Shown in pieces: positions 48,472 to 57,077 of a DNA stretch of 64,000 nt; the first letter of the stretch is position 1, and each line of letters begins with the position of its first letter. The notes under the pieces are model-generated. The model had not been told where the DNA came from. It saw nothing but the letters and a program-made list of their open reading frames with translations, and searched no databases. Source of the DNA: Lentilactobacillus parakefiri (GTDB lineage: Bacteria > Bacillota > Bacilli > Lactobacillales > Lactobacillaceae); assembly GCF_002157585.1 (NCBI RefSeq), contig NZ_BDGB01000079.1, positions 1-64,000 on the forward strand, read 5' to 3'. The translations under genes were made by a program, and so were the position numbers.

Positions 48472-49245
48472 ATGACAAAGTATAAAGGCTATTTTATTGA
48501 TCTTGATGGGACCGTTTATGCCGGCAAAAAACGGATCCCGGCAGCCAAACGATTTATTGAGCGCCTCCAGGAGGCTGGAATCCCATTCTTGTTTGTGACG
48601 AATAATTCTACTCAACTCCCAAGAGATGTGGTCAAAAACCTTGTGGACAACCATGATATTCATGTCAAACCGGAAAATGTGTATACATCGGGAATGGCGA
48701 CGGTTGACTACATGAATGAACATCAGACTGGCGATTCGCCATCCGTTTACATCGTTGGGGAAATGGGCCTGAAGCAGGTTATTTTAGCAAATGATTATCG
48801 ACTGGAATCCGATCGCCCTGATTATGTTGTTGTCGGACTGGATTCAGACCTGACCTACGAAAAGCTTTCAGAGGCTGTCTTAGCCATCAGAAGCGGCTCG
48901 ACATTTATTGGTACGAATCCTGATACAAACATTCCTAAGGAGCGTGGGATGATGCCTGGAGCGGGTTCTGTTGTGAAGTTCGTTGAATATGCGACCCAGG
49001 TGGAACCGATCATGATTGGTAAACCCAAAGCGCGAATTATTGAGAGCGCCGTTAAAAAAATTGGCCTCAATTCATCTGAGGTGGTGATGGTCGGGGATAA
49101 TTACAACACTGATATTAAAGCCGGTATTAATGCCGGCGTGGATACGCTGTTGGTTTATACTGGACTGTCAACGAAACAGCAGGTCGCAAAAGAAAGCGTG
49201 CAGCCTACTTATCAGATTGACTCGCTTGATGATTGGCGGTTTTAG
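48472..49245 (+). CDS. HAD-superfamily phosphatase, NagD/TIGR01457 type (YutF)
   Basis: A 257-residue class IIA HAD hydrolase. Motif I is FIDLDGTVYAG near 7-17, motif II TNNSTQLP, Lys in GKPKARI and motif IV MVGDNYNTDI. Relatives dephosphorylate small metabolites such as 5'-phosphorylated sugars or glycerol phosphate. AAAAGGATT precedes the ATG. It is in the yunD-yutD-yutF cluster. Confidence 0.9.
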   Translation: MTKYKGYFIDLDGTVYAGKKRIPAAKRFIERLQEAGIPFLFVTNNSTQLPRDVVKNLVDNHDIHVKPENVYTSGMATVDYMNEHQTGDSPSVYIVGEMGLKQVILANDYRLESDRPDYVVVGLDSDLTYEKLSEAVLAIRSGSTFIGTNPDTNIPKERGMMPGAGSVVKFVEYATQVEPIMIGKPKARIIESAVKKIGLNSSEVVMVGDNYNTDIKAGINAGVDTLLVYTGLSTKQQVAKESVQPTYQIDSLDDWRF

Positions 49246-49880
49246 TGGTAAAAATTCTTGGAAAGCAAATCGGGTACGGTGCTCTGATGATATTGGCGTG
49301 TCTGGCCTTAGCCATTTTTTTAACCGTCAATAGCGTTTGGTTATTTGAGATTAATATTCAGCCCTTAAAATTAACTGCGGCTACTGGGTTGACTGCAAGC
49401 CAGATGCATCATGACTACGTTAGAATTATCGAATATCTGCAGCTTCCCTGGATTTCTTCCTTAAAGCTGCACTATTTCTTCAGTTCTGCCAAAGGGCTCC
49501 AGCATTTTCGGGATGTTAAGGGATTAATTCTGTTTAACAATTTTGTCGGGCTGGTTTTGGTTCCCGTTGGCGCTTACTTACTTCACCGGCTCAACAAAAA
49601 ATCACTAACTTGGCTGTTGATGACGCCAATTAAGGTGGTCACAACAGTGTCGTTAGTGATTATTGCGTTGATGTTAGTTAATTTTGAACAAGTGTTCGTC
49701 GCGTTTCACGAAGTGTTATTTCGCAATCAAGATTGGATATTTGACCCGAATACTGATCCGGTGATTAACATGCTGCCGGATACCTTCTTTTTGGAATGCT
49801 TTTTACTGTTCTTCATCTTGTTTTTTGGTGGGCTGGCAGTCATCTACCGGCTAGGCCGAAAATCGTTAAAAAGGCATTAA
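49245..49880 (+). CDS. TIGR01906-family integral membrane protein
   Basis: About 211 residues with four membrane segments (about 10-30, 97-115, 127-147, 185-203) and an external loop after the first. It matches TIGR01906, found next to yutD and yutF in lactobacilli; the function is unknown. GTG 49245 overlaps the previous stop (TAGTG); TTG 49233 is an alternative start inside yutF. Confidence 0.82.
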   Translation: MVKILGKQIGYGALMILACLALAIFLTVNSVWLFEINIQPLKLTAATGLTASQMHHDYVRIIEYLQLPWISSLKLHYFFSSAKGLQHFRDVKGLILFNNFVGLVLVPVGAYLLHRLNKKSLTWLLMTPIKVVTTVSLVIIALMLVNFEQVFVAFHEVLFRNQDWIFDPNTDPVINMLPDTFFLECFLLFFILFFGGLAVIYRLGRKSLKRH

Positions 49881-50069
49881 TTATTCGGGGTCCTTCATCA
49901 AAATCCAAAGTAACAGGTATGCGATGATTCCGGGGAAGAACGGGGTGAATGCTAAAATGACAAACACCAACCTGGACAAAGTAGGATTCCATTGAAAGTG
50001 CTCGGCCAACCCGCCGATGACACCAGCAAAGACTTTATTTGTTGCGGAACGATGGATATTAATTTTCAT
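49881..50069 (-). CDS. PspC-domain membrane protein
   Basis: A 62-residue PspC protein on the minus strand: KVFAGVIGGLAEHFQWNPTLSRLVFVILA then a membrane helix. PspC proteins act in phage-shock or envelope-stress control; short stand-alone forms are common in lactobacilli. ATG 50069 has GGAG nine bases upstream; earlier ATGs at 50084-50072 are part of an ATG repeat. Confidence 0.85.
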   Translation of the reverse strand: MKINIHRSATNKVFAGVIGGLAEHFQWNPTLSRLVFVILAFTPFFPGIIAYLLLWILMKDPE

Positions 50070-50117
50070 CATCATCATCTCCATATTTTAATTTAAGTAT
50101 AAACTCACTATAACCAA

Positions 50118-50147
50118 TTCGCATTTGCATTGCAATTATGCTATATT
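50118..50147 (+). promoter_or_regulatory. promoter of the 83-aa gene
   Basis: TTCGCA (50118-50123), an 18-base spacer, then extended -10 TGCTATATT (50139-50147). Confidence 0.6.
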
Positions 50148-50184
50148 ATTATGTTGTACAAAGGAAATAACTAGGAGAATTTTA

Positions 50185-50436
50185 ATGTTAACTATTAATG
50201 TCAATGGAAATCTAGGAAACCAACAGGTTGTTCTTTCAGACAATTCAGTTGGAACGTTAACTGGTGCCAGAGTATTCGGCTCAGCTTTGAGCGGAAATCA
50301 AGTTGTTCAGTGGACCTTTATCTCAACCGGCCACCAACATGAGGGATTTGTCTATGCCGGCCCGTTGCTGGAAGGCTTAGTGATTCAGTCGATGAACGGC
50401 AATGACACTTACCAAATTCATTTTACGAATAAATAA
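50185..50436 (+). CDS. unknown 83-aa beta-rich protein
   Basis: I do not recognise this protein. It is 83 residues, has no cysteine, no membrane helix and no signal peptide, and alternates hydrophobic and polar residues as in beta strands (LTINVNGNLG, VVQWTFISTGH, YQIHFTN). AGGAGA lies nine bases before ATG 50185. It has its own promoter and terminator, so it is probably a real, singly transcribed gene. An upstream in-frame ATG at 50125 would extend it by 20 unlikely residues across the promoter. Confidence 0.75.
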   Translation: MLTINVNGNLGNQQVVLSDNSVGTLTGARVFGSALSGNQVVQWTFISTGHQHEGFVYAGPLLEGLVIQSMNGNDTYQIHFTNK

Positions 50437-50460
50437 TCATTAACAATCAGCGCCATACAT

Positions 50461-50508
50461 AATGAGACTGGATATTGTACTTAAAATATTCAGTCTCATT
50501 CTTTCTTA
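50461..50508 (+). terminator. terminator after the 83-aa gene
   Basis: AATGAGACTG (50461-50470) pairs with CAGTCTCATT (50491-50500), with further ATATT/AATAT pairing, followed by CTTTCTT. Confidence 0.8.
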
Positions 50509-50520
50509 AAGGAGATTATT

Positions 50521-51687
50521 ATGACAATTGGAATCGACAAAATCGGCTTCTTTACTTCTGATTACTATTTGGATATGGTAGATTTGGCAGCGGCACGAGG
50601 GGAAGACCCTAATAAATATTTAATTGGGATCGGTCAGGAACAGCAGGCAGTCATTCCACCAACCCAAGACGTTGTCACAATGGCGGCTAATGCTGCGGTC
50701 AAAATTTTGTCCGACGACGACAAACAAGCGATTGATATGGTGATTTTTGGGACCGAAACGGGGGTCGATAATTCAAAATCAGCCGCCATTTATGTCCAAT
50801 CATTACTTGGTATTTCTAATACTGCCCGATCATTTGAAATCAAACAAGCCTGCTATGGTGGAACAGCTGGTGTTCAGATGGCTTTTGATCACATTTCAGT
50901 ACATCCTGAAAGCAAAGTTCTCGTCCTAGCAGCAGACATTGCTCGATATGGCATTGGTACTGCCGGTGAGGTCACGCAGGGCGACGGGGCAATTGCCATG
51001 CTGATGAGTCAGGACCCACAAATTCTCGCTTTGGACAACCAGAGTGCCTTTCACTCAGAAAATATAATGGATTTCTGGCGGCCGTTTTATAGACGCGACG
51101 CGATTGTTGACGGCCATTACTCAACTGATATCTATATTGATTTTTTTAATCAAACATTCAACGATTACTGCGCCAAATACCAGCGAACACTGACTGATTT
51201 TTCCGCAATGGCTTTTCACTTGCCGTTTACCAAAATGGGCCTAAAAGCGCTTCGAACAGTGATTGATACTGATGAACACTCGCAACAGCTGCTGAAGGAA
51301 TTTGATTATTCCAAAAAATACAATTCACTCGTAGGTAATCTTTACACCGGATCGCTTTATCTCAGCCTCCTTTCATTGTTAGCAAATTCAACAATGCTTC
51401 ATGCCGGCGATCGAATTGGGTTGTTTAGCTACGGCTCCGGTGCTCAGGGAGAATTTTACAGCGGGACAGTTGTGAAAGCCATGCAGCGACAAAGACTTGG
51501 CCACCAGGTTGATCAGCTCCTCGCCAACCGAACGAAGCTGTCTGTCCCTGAGTATGAAGCGATGTATGCAAATGGATTGCCAAACGTTGGTGGAGATGTT
51601 ACATTTGATTCTGCCGATGACCACAATCGATTCATTTTGGTTGGCCGAAAGGATGACCAGTTAATTTACCAGGATCAACTGGCTTAG
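50521..51687 (+). CDS. mvaS: hydroxymethylglutaryl-CoA synthase
   Basis: A 388-residue thiolase-fold enzyme that condenses acetyl-CoA and acetoacetyl-CoA in the mevalonate route to isoprenoids. The catalytic Cys is in FEIKQACYGGTAGVQMA near 110; the His in AMAFHLPFTKMG is near 233; GTETGVDNSKSA fits. AAAGGAG precedes the ATG. It supplies precursors for UppS, encoded at 61148. Confidence 0.95.
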   Translation: MTIGIDKIGFFTSDYYLDMVDLAAARGEDPNKYLIGIGQEQQAVIPPTQDVVTMAANAAVKILSDDDKQAIDMVIFGTETGVDNSKSAAIYVQSLLGISNTARSFEIKQACYGGTAGVQMAFDHISVHPESKVLVLAADIARYGIGTAGEVTQGDGAIAMLMSQDPQILALDNQSAFHSENIMDFWRPFYRRDAIVDGHYSTDIYIDFFNQTFNDYCAKYQRTLTDFSAMAFHLPFTKMGLKALRTVIDTDEHSQQLLKEFDYSKKYNSLVGNLYTGSLYLSLLSLLANSTMLHAGDRIGLFSYGSGAQGEFYSGTVVKAMQRQRLGHQVDQLLANRTKLSVPEYEAMYANGLPNVGGDVTFDSADDHNRFILVGRKDDQLIYQDQLA

Positions 51688-51765
51688 CGGTTAAGAGAAG
51701 CCACGGGTGTTGTGAGAGCATCACAGAGACAAATCACTGGACGCACACCGTCAATTGCAAACTAA

Positions 51766-51790
51766 AAGGACTGTTTACAAAACAGTCCTT
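51766..51790 (-). terminator. terminator of lexA
   Basis: AAGGACTGTTT pairs with AAACAGTCCTT around ACA. The A-run on its left side gives a T-tract on the minus strand, so it mainly serves lexA. Confidence 0.75.
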
Positions 51791-51802
51791 AACGTCAATC
51801 AT

Positions 51803-52441
51803 TTATGAAATATCGCTGCGATACAAACTGACGACTTTACCCAAGATACTAACTTTTGTCAAAATGATGGGCGCCATCGTGTCGTTTTCTGGTTGGAGCC
51901 GGTAATGATCGCTTTCCTTGAAGAACCGTTTGCAGGTCGCTTCATTTTCGTCGGTCATGGCAATGACAATGTCGCCATTGTCAGCTGTTTCCTGTTTGCG
52001 AACCACCACATAGTCACCATCGAGAATTCCAGCGTTAATCATACTTTCACCACGAATTTGCAGCATGAACAGCGGTTGGTCACTGTGTGATAGTGCTGGC
52101 GGCAATGGAAAATAGTCGGTAGCCTCTTGAACTGCCAGGATCGGTTCGCCGGCAGTGACAGTTCCAAGGACTGGGATCTGCTTTTGCTGTGGCTGCATCC
52201 CTAAAACATCCAGACCGCTGCTGGTGACTTCCAGTGCCCGCGGCTTTGCAGGATCTTTGACGATGTAACCTTTCCGCTCCAGCCGAGAGATGTGGCCGTG
52301 AACAGTTGATGTTGATGATAGATGAACTGCCTCGCCAATCTCTCGAACCGTTGGCGGGTAACCTTGATCATTCACCCGTTCCCAGATGTAATGAAGGATT
52401 TGATACTGTTTACTTTGGGGATCATTGGTCGTTTTTGACAT
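51803..52441 (-). CDS. lexA: SOS repressor LexA
   Basis: A 212-residue repressor that cleaves itself when RecA filaments form. The N-terminal winged helix reads [34 protein letters not shown]. The Ala-Gly cleavage site is in [10 protein letters not shown], the Ser nucleophile in RGESMINAG and the Lys in the [13 protein letters not shown] stretch. I prefer ATG 52441, since GAGGTG is six bases upstream; GTG 52450 is part of that RBS. Confidence 0.96.
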   Translation of the reverse strand: MSKTTNDPQSKQYQILHYIWERVNDQGYPPTVREIGEAVHLSSTSTVHGHISRLERKGYIVKDPAKPRALEVTSSGLDVLGMQPQQKQIPVLGTVTAGEPILAVQEATDYFPLPPALSHSDQPLFMLQIRGESMINAGILDGDYVVVRKQETADNGDIVIAMTDENEATCKRFFKESDHYRLQPENDTMAPIILTKVSILGKVVSLYRSDIS

Positions 52442-52503
52442 TTTTGACACCTCATAGGTCTTTGTTTAATACCTAAATCATATCATAACCCAGTCAACTT
52501 TTC

Positions 52504-52517
52504 AAAACACACGTTCG
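52504..52517. promoter_or_regulatory. LexA box between lexA and the DUF896 gene
   Basis: On the minus strand the site reads CGAACGTGTGTTTT: a perfect left arm, a GTGT centre that fits RNRY, and three of five right-arm bases. It lies between the divergent genes, next to a TTGACT -35 for lexA. It could control both. Confidence 0.7.
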
Positions 52518-52565
52518 CATATATTGAAATAATTGTGTTATTATGGAAAAAATGGAGGAATTTTA

Positions 52566-52850
52566 ATGAACGAACAAGAAAAAAAGGAACTACAGTCAAA
52601 AATTGGCGATGATGTTTTCAAAGAACTTATCCCCAGAATTAACGAATTGGCTCATAAAGCCAAAAAAGAAGGCTTGTCTGAAGTTGAAAAATTGGAACAG
52701 GCAGACTTGCGAAAAAAGTACGTTGCTCACTTCCGTGAAAACTTTAAGAAGCAAATTGAAATGATGAAAGTTTACGATAAAGATGGCAAAGAAGTCACGC
52801 CGGGAAAGGTCAGGGAAGTGCAACGTCATAAAGGTCTTCGCGATGATTAA
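52566..52850 (+). CDS. DUF896 protein (YnzC family)
   Basis: A 94-residue charged protein with RINELAHKAKKEGLSEVEKLEQADLRKKYVAHFR and the DPKG-like TPGKVRE motif of YnzC. In Bacillus ynzC belongs to the LexA-controlled yneA-yneB-ynzC unit, divergent from lexA; here it alone remains. ATG 52566 follows TGGAGGA. The function is unknown, but SOS control is plausible. Confidence 0.9.
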   Translation: MNEQEKKELQSKIGDDVFKELIPRINELAHKAKKEGLSEVEKLEQADLRKKYVAHFRENFKKQIEMMKVYDKDGKEVTPGKVREVQRHKGLRDD

Positions 52851-52953
52851 CGGCGTTTTTTCTTCTATGAAATCGGAATTCTCCGATTAACCCTTTAATT
52901 TCATTGCATAATTGTGTAGAATTACTTAATGATATGATAAAGGAGGCCTTGTC

Positions 52954-53178
52954 TTGGCAACTTGGATTTGGATATTAATTGTTGTGTTGGCCTTGATCTT
53001 GGGCTTGGTTGGTGGTTTTTATGGGGCACGCAGATACATGGAAAAGTATCTCAAGGAAAACCCACCATTCAGCGAAGATCAATTGCGTCAACTGATGATA
53101 CAAATGGGTCAGAAACCTTCCCAAAAGAAATTAAATCAAATGATGCATTCAATGCAAAACCAAACTGGTAAAAATTAG
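52954..53178 (+). CDS. yneF: YneF-family membrane protein (UPF0154)
   Basis: A 74-residue protein: one N-terminal membrane helix (about 4-23), then FYGARRYMEKYLKENPPFSEDQLRQLMIQMGQKPSQKKLNQMM, the hallmark of UPF0154. TTG 52954 follows AAGGAGG. The function is unknown. Near lexA as in Bacillus. Confidence 0.93.
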   Translation: MATWIWILIVVLALILGLVGGFYGARRYMEKYLKENPPFSEDQLRQLMIQMGQKPSQKKLNQMMHSMQNQTGKN

Positions 53179-53190
53179 AATGTTTCAGTG

Positions 53191-53231
53191 GATAAAAAGT
53201 CCTCACCAATTCAAGGTGAGGACTTTTTATC
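53191..53231. terminator. bidirectional terminator between yneF and plsC
   Basis: GATAAAAAGTCCTCACC pairs perfectly with GGTGAGGACTTTTTATC around a seven-base loop. Genes converge on it. Confidence 0.9.
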
Positions 53232-53238
53232 GATTCAT

Positions 53239-53880
53239 TTATTTTTTGGAGACATCAACGTACTTAAAATCGGGATTGACTGCATAATCTAACGCATCGA
53301 AAGCACTTTGCATTTCTATCTCAATTTGTTTTTGAAAGTCGTCAGTCAATTTTTGCTTACGGTCAATGGTGATGGGTTCCCCGAACGAAATAGTGACCCG
53401 TTTACGTGTAAACAGCTGTTTAAAGGTCAGTGGGCCTTGATAGACCGCTGGAACCAAGGGAACCCCTGACAGTTGGGCGATAAAAGCCGCTCCGCTTTTT
53501 AATTGGTTCGAGTGTCGGGTACCTGAGGGAAATAGAATTAGGGACAACTCTGATTTCCTGAGAATTCGGACTGGCTTCTTAATTGCAGAAGGCCCCGGAT
53601 TATCACGGTCAACCGAGAAGGCATTGGCATGTACCAAGATCCATCGTAGGACTGGATTTTTGAATAATTCTTTTTTAGCCATGAAACTGAATTTCTTGGG
53701 ACTGCCAGCCAGCGCAAAATAGATCGGGTCAAACCAGGTGCGATGGGGGCCAACCAGGATGTAGTTCCCCTTTGGCAGTCGGTCTTTGTGTTCATAGTGC
53801 GCATTGCCATTAATAATGAACACTAGGATTCGGACAAGGACTCTCATGAATGAATAAAACAATTCATTTCCTTCTTTCAT
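53239..53880 (-). CDS. plsC: 1-acyl-sn-glycerol-3-phosphate acyltransferase
   Basis: A 213-residue membrane-bound acyltransferase that makes phosphatidic acid. The HX4D motif is PHRTWFDP near 46; the substrate motif is FPSGTRH near 117. There is a hydrophobic N-terminal anchor. ATG 53880 follows AGAAGG-like sequence. It feeds PgsA and CdsA in the same window. Confidence 0.92.
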   Translation of the reverse strand: MKEGNELFYSFMRVLVRILVFIINGNAHYEHKDRLPKGNYILVGPHRTWFDPIYFALAGSPKKFSFMAKKELFKNPVLRWILVHANAFSVDRDNPGPSAIKKPVRILRKSELSLILFPSGTRHSNQLKSGAAFIAQLSGVPLVPAVYQGPLTFKQLFTRKRVTISFGEPITIDRKQKLTDDFQKQIEIEMQSAFDALDYAVNPDFKYVDVSKK

Positions 53881-53949
53881 ATCTGATAGAATAATATTAA
53901 CTTAAAAGAGAAGCATTTGGCAAACTTAATTGTGAAGGAACTCGATGAT

Positions 53950-54702
53950 ATGCAAGTACACTTAAATGAAGACGAACGAATTGATCAATTATACAGCAAA
54001 GGGATTCAAATTATCCAAAGTAAGACTGTTTTTTCATTTTCATTGGATGCCGTTTTTTTAGCCGACTTTGTTCGGACAACCCAGCACAAAACCAAACAAA
54101 TTGTGGATATGTGTGCTGGCAACGGTGCAGTGGGGCTGTTTTTAAGTGAGAAAACAGGCGCCCACATCACGATGGTTGAAATTCAGACTCGGCTGGCAGA
54201 TATGGCGCGTCGGAGTATTGAGCTTAATGACCTGACTCAGCAAATTTCAGTCGTCAATGATGATTTAAAAAATGCGAGTCAATACATTTCAAAAGATTCT
54301 GTCGACATCGTTGCCTGCAACCCGCCATATTTTGTCAATTACCAAACCAGCGAAAAGAACCCTAATCAATATTTGGCCATTGCCAGACATGAAATTGCCA
54401 CCAACTTGAATGAGATTGTCAGTTCCAGTGCGGGCTTACTTAAAATGAACGCCAAGCTTTTCATGGTGTATCGACCAGATCGGCTGACTGATTTGATGAC
54501 TGCTTTGAGAAATCACCGACTTGAACCAAAGCGCCTTCAGTTTGTGAGGCCGCGAATAACTGAAGATGCAAACATGGTTTTGGTTGAGGCGATTAAGGAT
54601 GGCAAGCCAAATGGTTTAAATGTCAATCGCGACATCATCACTTATGACGGCGATGATTACACTGACGAAGTGAAGAAGATGCTTTATGGAACAAATAGAT
54701 AA
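53950..54702 (+). CDS. tRNA1(Val) A37 N6-methyltransferase-like enzyme (YabB/TrmN6)
   Basis: A 250-residue SAM methyltransferase. SAM motif VDMCAGNGAVGLFLS near 56 and the catalytic NPPYF near 122 are present. N6-methylation of A37 in tRNA-Val is known for the E. coli member. ATG 53950 gives a family-like start; TTG 53917 would add 11 residues. It overlaps the GIY-YIG gene by 17 bases, as yabB-yazA in Bacillus. Confidence 0.88.
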   Translation: MQVHLNEDERIDQLYSKGIQIIQSKTVFSFSLDAVFLADFVRTTQHKTKQIVDMCAGNGAVGLFLSEKTGAHITMVEIQTRLADMARRSIELNDLTQQISVVNDDLKNASQYISKDSVDIVACNPPYFVNYQTSEKNPNQYLAIARHEIATNLNEIVSSSAGLLKMNAKLFMVYRPDRLTDLMTALRNHRLEPKRLQFVRPRITEDANMVLVEAIKDGKPNGLNVNRDIITYDGDDYTDEVKKMLYGTNR

Positions 54703-54958
54703 TTATTATATGTATGTTTTACTGTGTGCTGATGATACGCTTTACACCGGATTTTCCACGGACGTTGAAAGAAGATTTCAACAGCATGTGAAAGGGGTGG
54801 GCGCAAAGTATACCCGTTCACATCGGCCGGTTAAGATTTTATGGAAGGAGCAGTTTGATAGCAAACACGATGCTCTGAGCGCTGAGTACGCTTTTAAGCA
54901 GCTGAGTCGCGCAAAAAAAATTCAGTATTTAGCCAAAGTTGGTATTCATTTGCAGTGA
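54686..54958 (+). CDS. GIY-YIG domain protein (YazA type)
   Basis: A 90-residue single-domain protein: YYMYVLLCADDTLYTGFSTDVERRFQQH carries the GIY-YIG signature (YVL...YTG), with the conserved Arg and Glu downstream. Small YazA-type proteins may act on DNA or RNA, but the activity is not established. It overlaps the methyltransferase gene upstream. Confidence 0.9.
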   Translation: MEQIDNYYMYVLLCADDTLYTGFSTDVERRFQQHVKGVGAKYTRSHRPVKILWKEQFDSKHDALSAEYAFKQLSRAKKIQYLAKVGIHLQ

Positions 54959-55041
54959 ATTATTGAACAAGCCACGAAAAGCAGTGAAAATTATTATCAA
55001 GAAGTGTTATACGATAAGTATTCTGTTAGGAGGTAATATTC

Positions 55042-56040
55042 GTGAAAATTATTGCATATGGCATTCGTGACGATGAGAAACCTTATTTAGACAAGTGGAG
55101 TGAAGAAAATCCCGACGTTGAAGTTGCTTCAACCGGTGAATTACTTGACGACTCAACTGTTGACCAAGCAAAAGGTGCTGATGGTGTGGTGACATACCAA
55201 CAAAAACCTTACACTGCATCTGTTTTAGATAAGTTAGGCAGCTTTGGTATTAAGTACCTATCACTTCGTAACGTTGGTGTCGATAACATTGATGCCGACG
55301 CCGCAAAGCGTAATGGCATTCAAGTTACCAATGTTCCTGCATATTCTCCAGAAGCAATTGCCGAATTTACTGTAACTCAGTTAATGAGATTACTTCGTCG
55401 GACCAACACATTCGACCGTAAACAAGCAAATGGTGACCTTCGTTGGGCCCCAGATATTGCTGACGAATTGAACCAAATGACCGTTGGTGTCTTTGCAACT
55501 GGCCGGATTGGCCGTGCCGCAATGCGCATTTACAAGGGCTTTGGTGCTAAAGTGATTGCTTATGATATTTATCATAACCCAGAACTTGAAAAAGAAGGGG
55601 TTTATGTTGATACCCCTGAAGAACTTTATGCGCAATCAGATGTCATTTCATTACATGCGCCTGCAACTAAAGAAAACGAACATATGATTAACGATAAGAC
55701 AATCGCCCAAATGAAAGATAGCGTCTTCATCCTTAATCCAGCTCGTGGTGCCCTTATTGACACCGATGCTTTAGTTCGTGGCCTTGATTCAGGTAAGGTT
55801 GGCGGTGCTGCCTTGGATACTTATGAAAATGAAGTTGGTATTTTCAATACTGATTTTGGCAGTTTCGACAAGATCCCCGATGAAAGACTCAAGAACTTAA
55901 TGAAACGTGAAAACGTTTTGGTAAGCCCACACATTTCCTTCTACACGAAACGTGCTGCTCGTAATATGGTATACTTCGCCATGGACGCAAACAAATCATT
56001 AATTAACACTGGTAAATCAGACAAGTTGGTTGAACTTTAA
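55042..56040 (+). CDS. ldhD: D-lactate dehydrogenase
   Basis: A 332-residue D-2-hydroxyacid dehydrogenase that makes D-lactate from pyruvate. The catalytic residues are R235 (NPARGALID), E264 (YENEVG) and H297 (SPHISF). D175 at the end of the second strand indicates NAD. The nucleotide loop reads ATGRIG at 152-157 where GTGHIG is usual, so the first Gly is Ala. The sequence otherwise matches lactobacillar D-LDH. GTG 55042 follows TTAGGAGG. Confidence 0.93.
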   Translation: MKIIAYGIRDDEKPYLDKWSEENPDVEVASTGELLDDSTVDQAKGADGVVTYQQKPYTASVLDKLGSFGIKYLSLRNVGVDNIDADAAKRNGIQVTNVPAYSPEAIAEFTVTQLMRLLRRTNTFDRKQANGDLRWAPDIADELNQMTVGVFATGRIGRAAMRIYKGFGAKVIAYDIYHNPELEKEGVYVDTPEELYAQSDVISLHAPATKENEHMINDKTIAQMKDSVFILNPARGALIDTDALVRGLDSGKVGGAALDTYENEVGIFNTDFGSFDKIPDERLKNLMKRENVLVSPHISFYTKRAARNMVYFAMDANKSLINTGKSDKLVEL

Positions 56041-56061
56041 TATAGCCGGCTTGATATAACA

Positions 56062-56105
56062 AAAGAGGCTTCAATCAGATTATTTCTGGTTGGAGCCTCT
56101 TTATT
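56062..56105. terminator. terminator after ldhD
   Basis: AAAGAGGCTTCAATCAGA pairs with TTCTGGTTGGAGCCTCTTT (G-U pairs in the middle), followed by ATT. It is A-rich at left, so it may also serve the converging HAD gene. Confidence 0.85.
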
Positions 56106-56113
56106 GCCTTCGA

Positions 56114-56842
56114 TTAGTCAATTTGAGCAGCTAAATCCATGAGTAAATCCTTTAATTCTTCCGGGGTTTTCACTGTCTGGTCTGGAATGATTTGAGGATC
56201 AGCGATGGGGCTTTGATGGCTGTTGTACCAAACAGTTTCCCAACCGGCCTTTTTTGCAGGGACGATGTCCTCAAAATATGAGCTGCCAATATACATCATT
56301 TCATTGCCCCGAAGGTTGAATTTTCGGTTCATCAAAGTGAAAATGAGCGGATCCGGTTTTTTTGCCTTGGCATCCTCTGAAGTAATGATCTGCTCACGGC
56401 TAAACCAATGGTGAAGTTTTAACTTCATAATTTTGGCTAGCTGAACGTCGTTGGTTCCGTTAGTGATGATGCCTAATTTGAATTTAGTGGTTAAAGTATT
56501 AAAAACAGTTGTCAGTCCGTCAAAAAGGTGAATGGAATTGCTGGCGTATTCAAAGGCATCAGCAAAGGCCTTTGCTGACTCCTGTGTCAGTCCTGGCAGA
56601 TCAAAATTCTTAAACGTATGGTGTAATGAATGAAAATTGATTTCTTCATCAGACAATTTCAGATCGGAGTCTGAGTTGGATTCTGCAATCGCCAGCTGTT
56701 CCTGTTGGGTGTAGTTGGCAAAAATCTGAGTCATCTGATTTTCTGGTAAATTTAAGTTGAATGTTTCATCGAAAGCCTGTACAAATGACGGCCTTGTATC
56801 ATACAAAGTATCATCAATATCGAAAACGATGGCCTTAATCAT
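56114..56842 (-). CDS. HAD-superfamily hydrolase (YjjG-like), motif IV altered
   Basis: A 242-residue HAD phosphatase. Motif I is FDIDDTLYDT near 7-16, motif II ITNGT and the Lys in AKAKKPDP. Motif IV reads YIGSSYFEDI: Ser replaces the first Asp of the usual GDS, while the second Asp remains. Family members dephosphorylate nucleotides or sugar phosphates. ATG 56842 follows GAGGAGG; GTG 56863 is part of that RBS region. Confidence 0.88.
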   Translation of the reverse strand: MIKAIVFDIDDTLYDTRPSFVQAFDETFNLNLPENQMTQIFANYTQQEQLAIAESNSDSDLKLSDEEINFHSLHHTFKNFDLPGLTQESAKAFADAFEYASNSIHLFDGLTTVFNTLTTKFKLGIITNGTNDVQLAKIMKLKLHHWFSREQIITSEDAKAKKPDPLIFTLMNRKFNLRGNEMMYIGSSYFEDIVPAKKAGWETVWYNSHQSPIADPQIIPDQTVKTPEELKDLLMDLAAQID

Positions 56843-56938
56843 GTATAAATTCCTCCTCGCCACGAAATATCATTCTAACATGATTCATCGAAATTTAACA
56901 ATTTTGACAAAAAATTAATTTGTTTCAAGCATTTGTGC

Positions 56939-56967
56939 TTGCGCTTCCGCGGCATTTCTTATATACT
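56939..56967 (+). promoter_or_regulatory. rpsB promoter
   Basis: TTGCGC (56939-56944), a 17-base spacer, then TATACT (56962-56967), 111 bases before the start of S2. Confidence 0.7.
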
Positions 56968-56972
56968 TTTAA

Positions 56973-57077
56973 AGGTGTTTTAAATACACACCTGACGTAA
57001 TGGGTTGAGAGTTGCCAGGGATGGTTCTTAATTCAAGTGATCGTTGGGGAGGACAAAAACAATATGGAGGCTACATC
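56973..57077 (+). promoter_or_regulatory. rpsB leader with a 5' hairpin
   Basis: The transcript leader starts with AGGTGT paired to ACACCT (56973-56993), then about 80 bases to the RBS GGAGG. r-protein leaders often bind their own protein; S2 control is suspected, but no known family can be assigned by eye. Confidence 0.4.

Noticed and set aside
50070-50084. ATG repeat at the pspC start as a phase-variable tract
   Set aside because: Only four to five ATGs; the repeat keeps frame whatever its length, so it cannot switch the gene.
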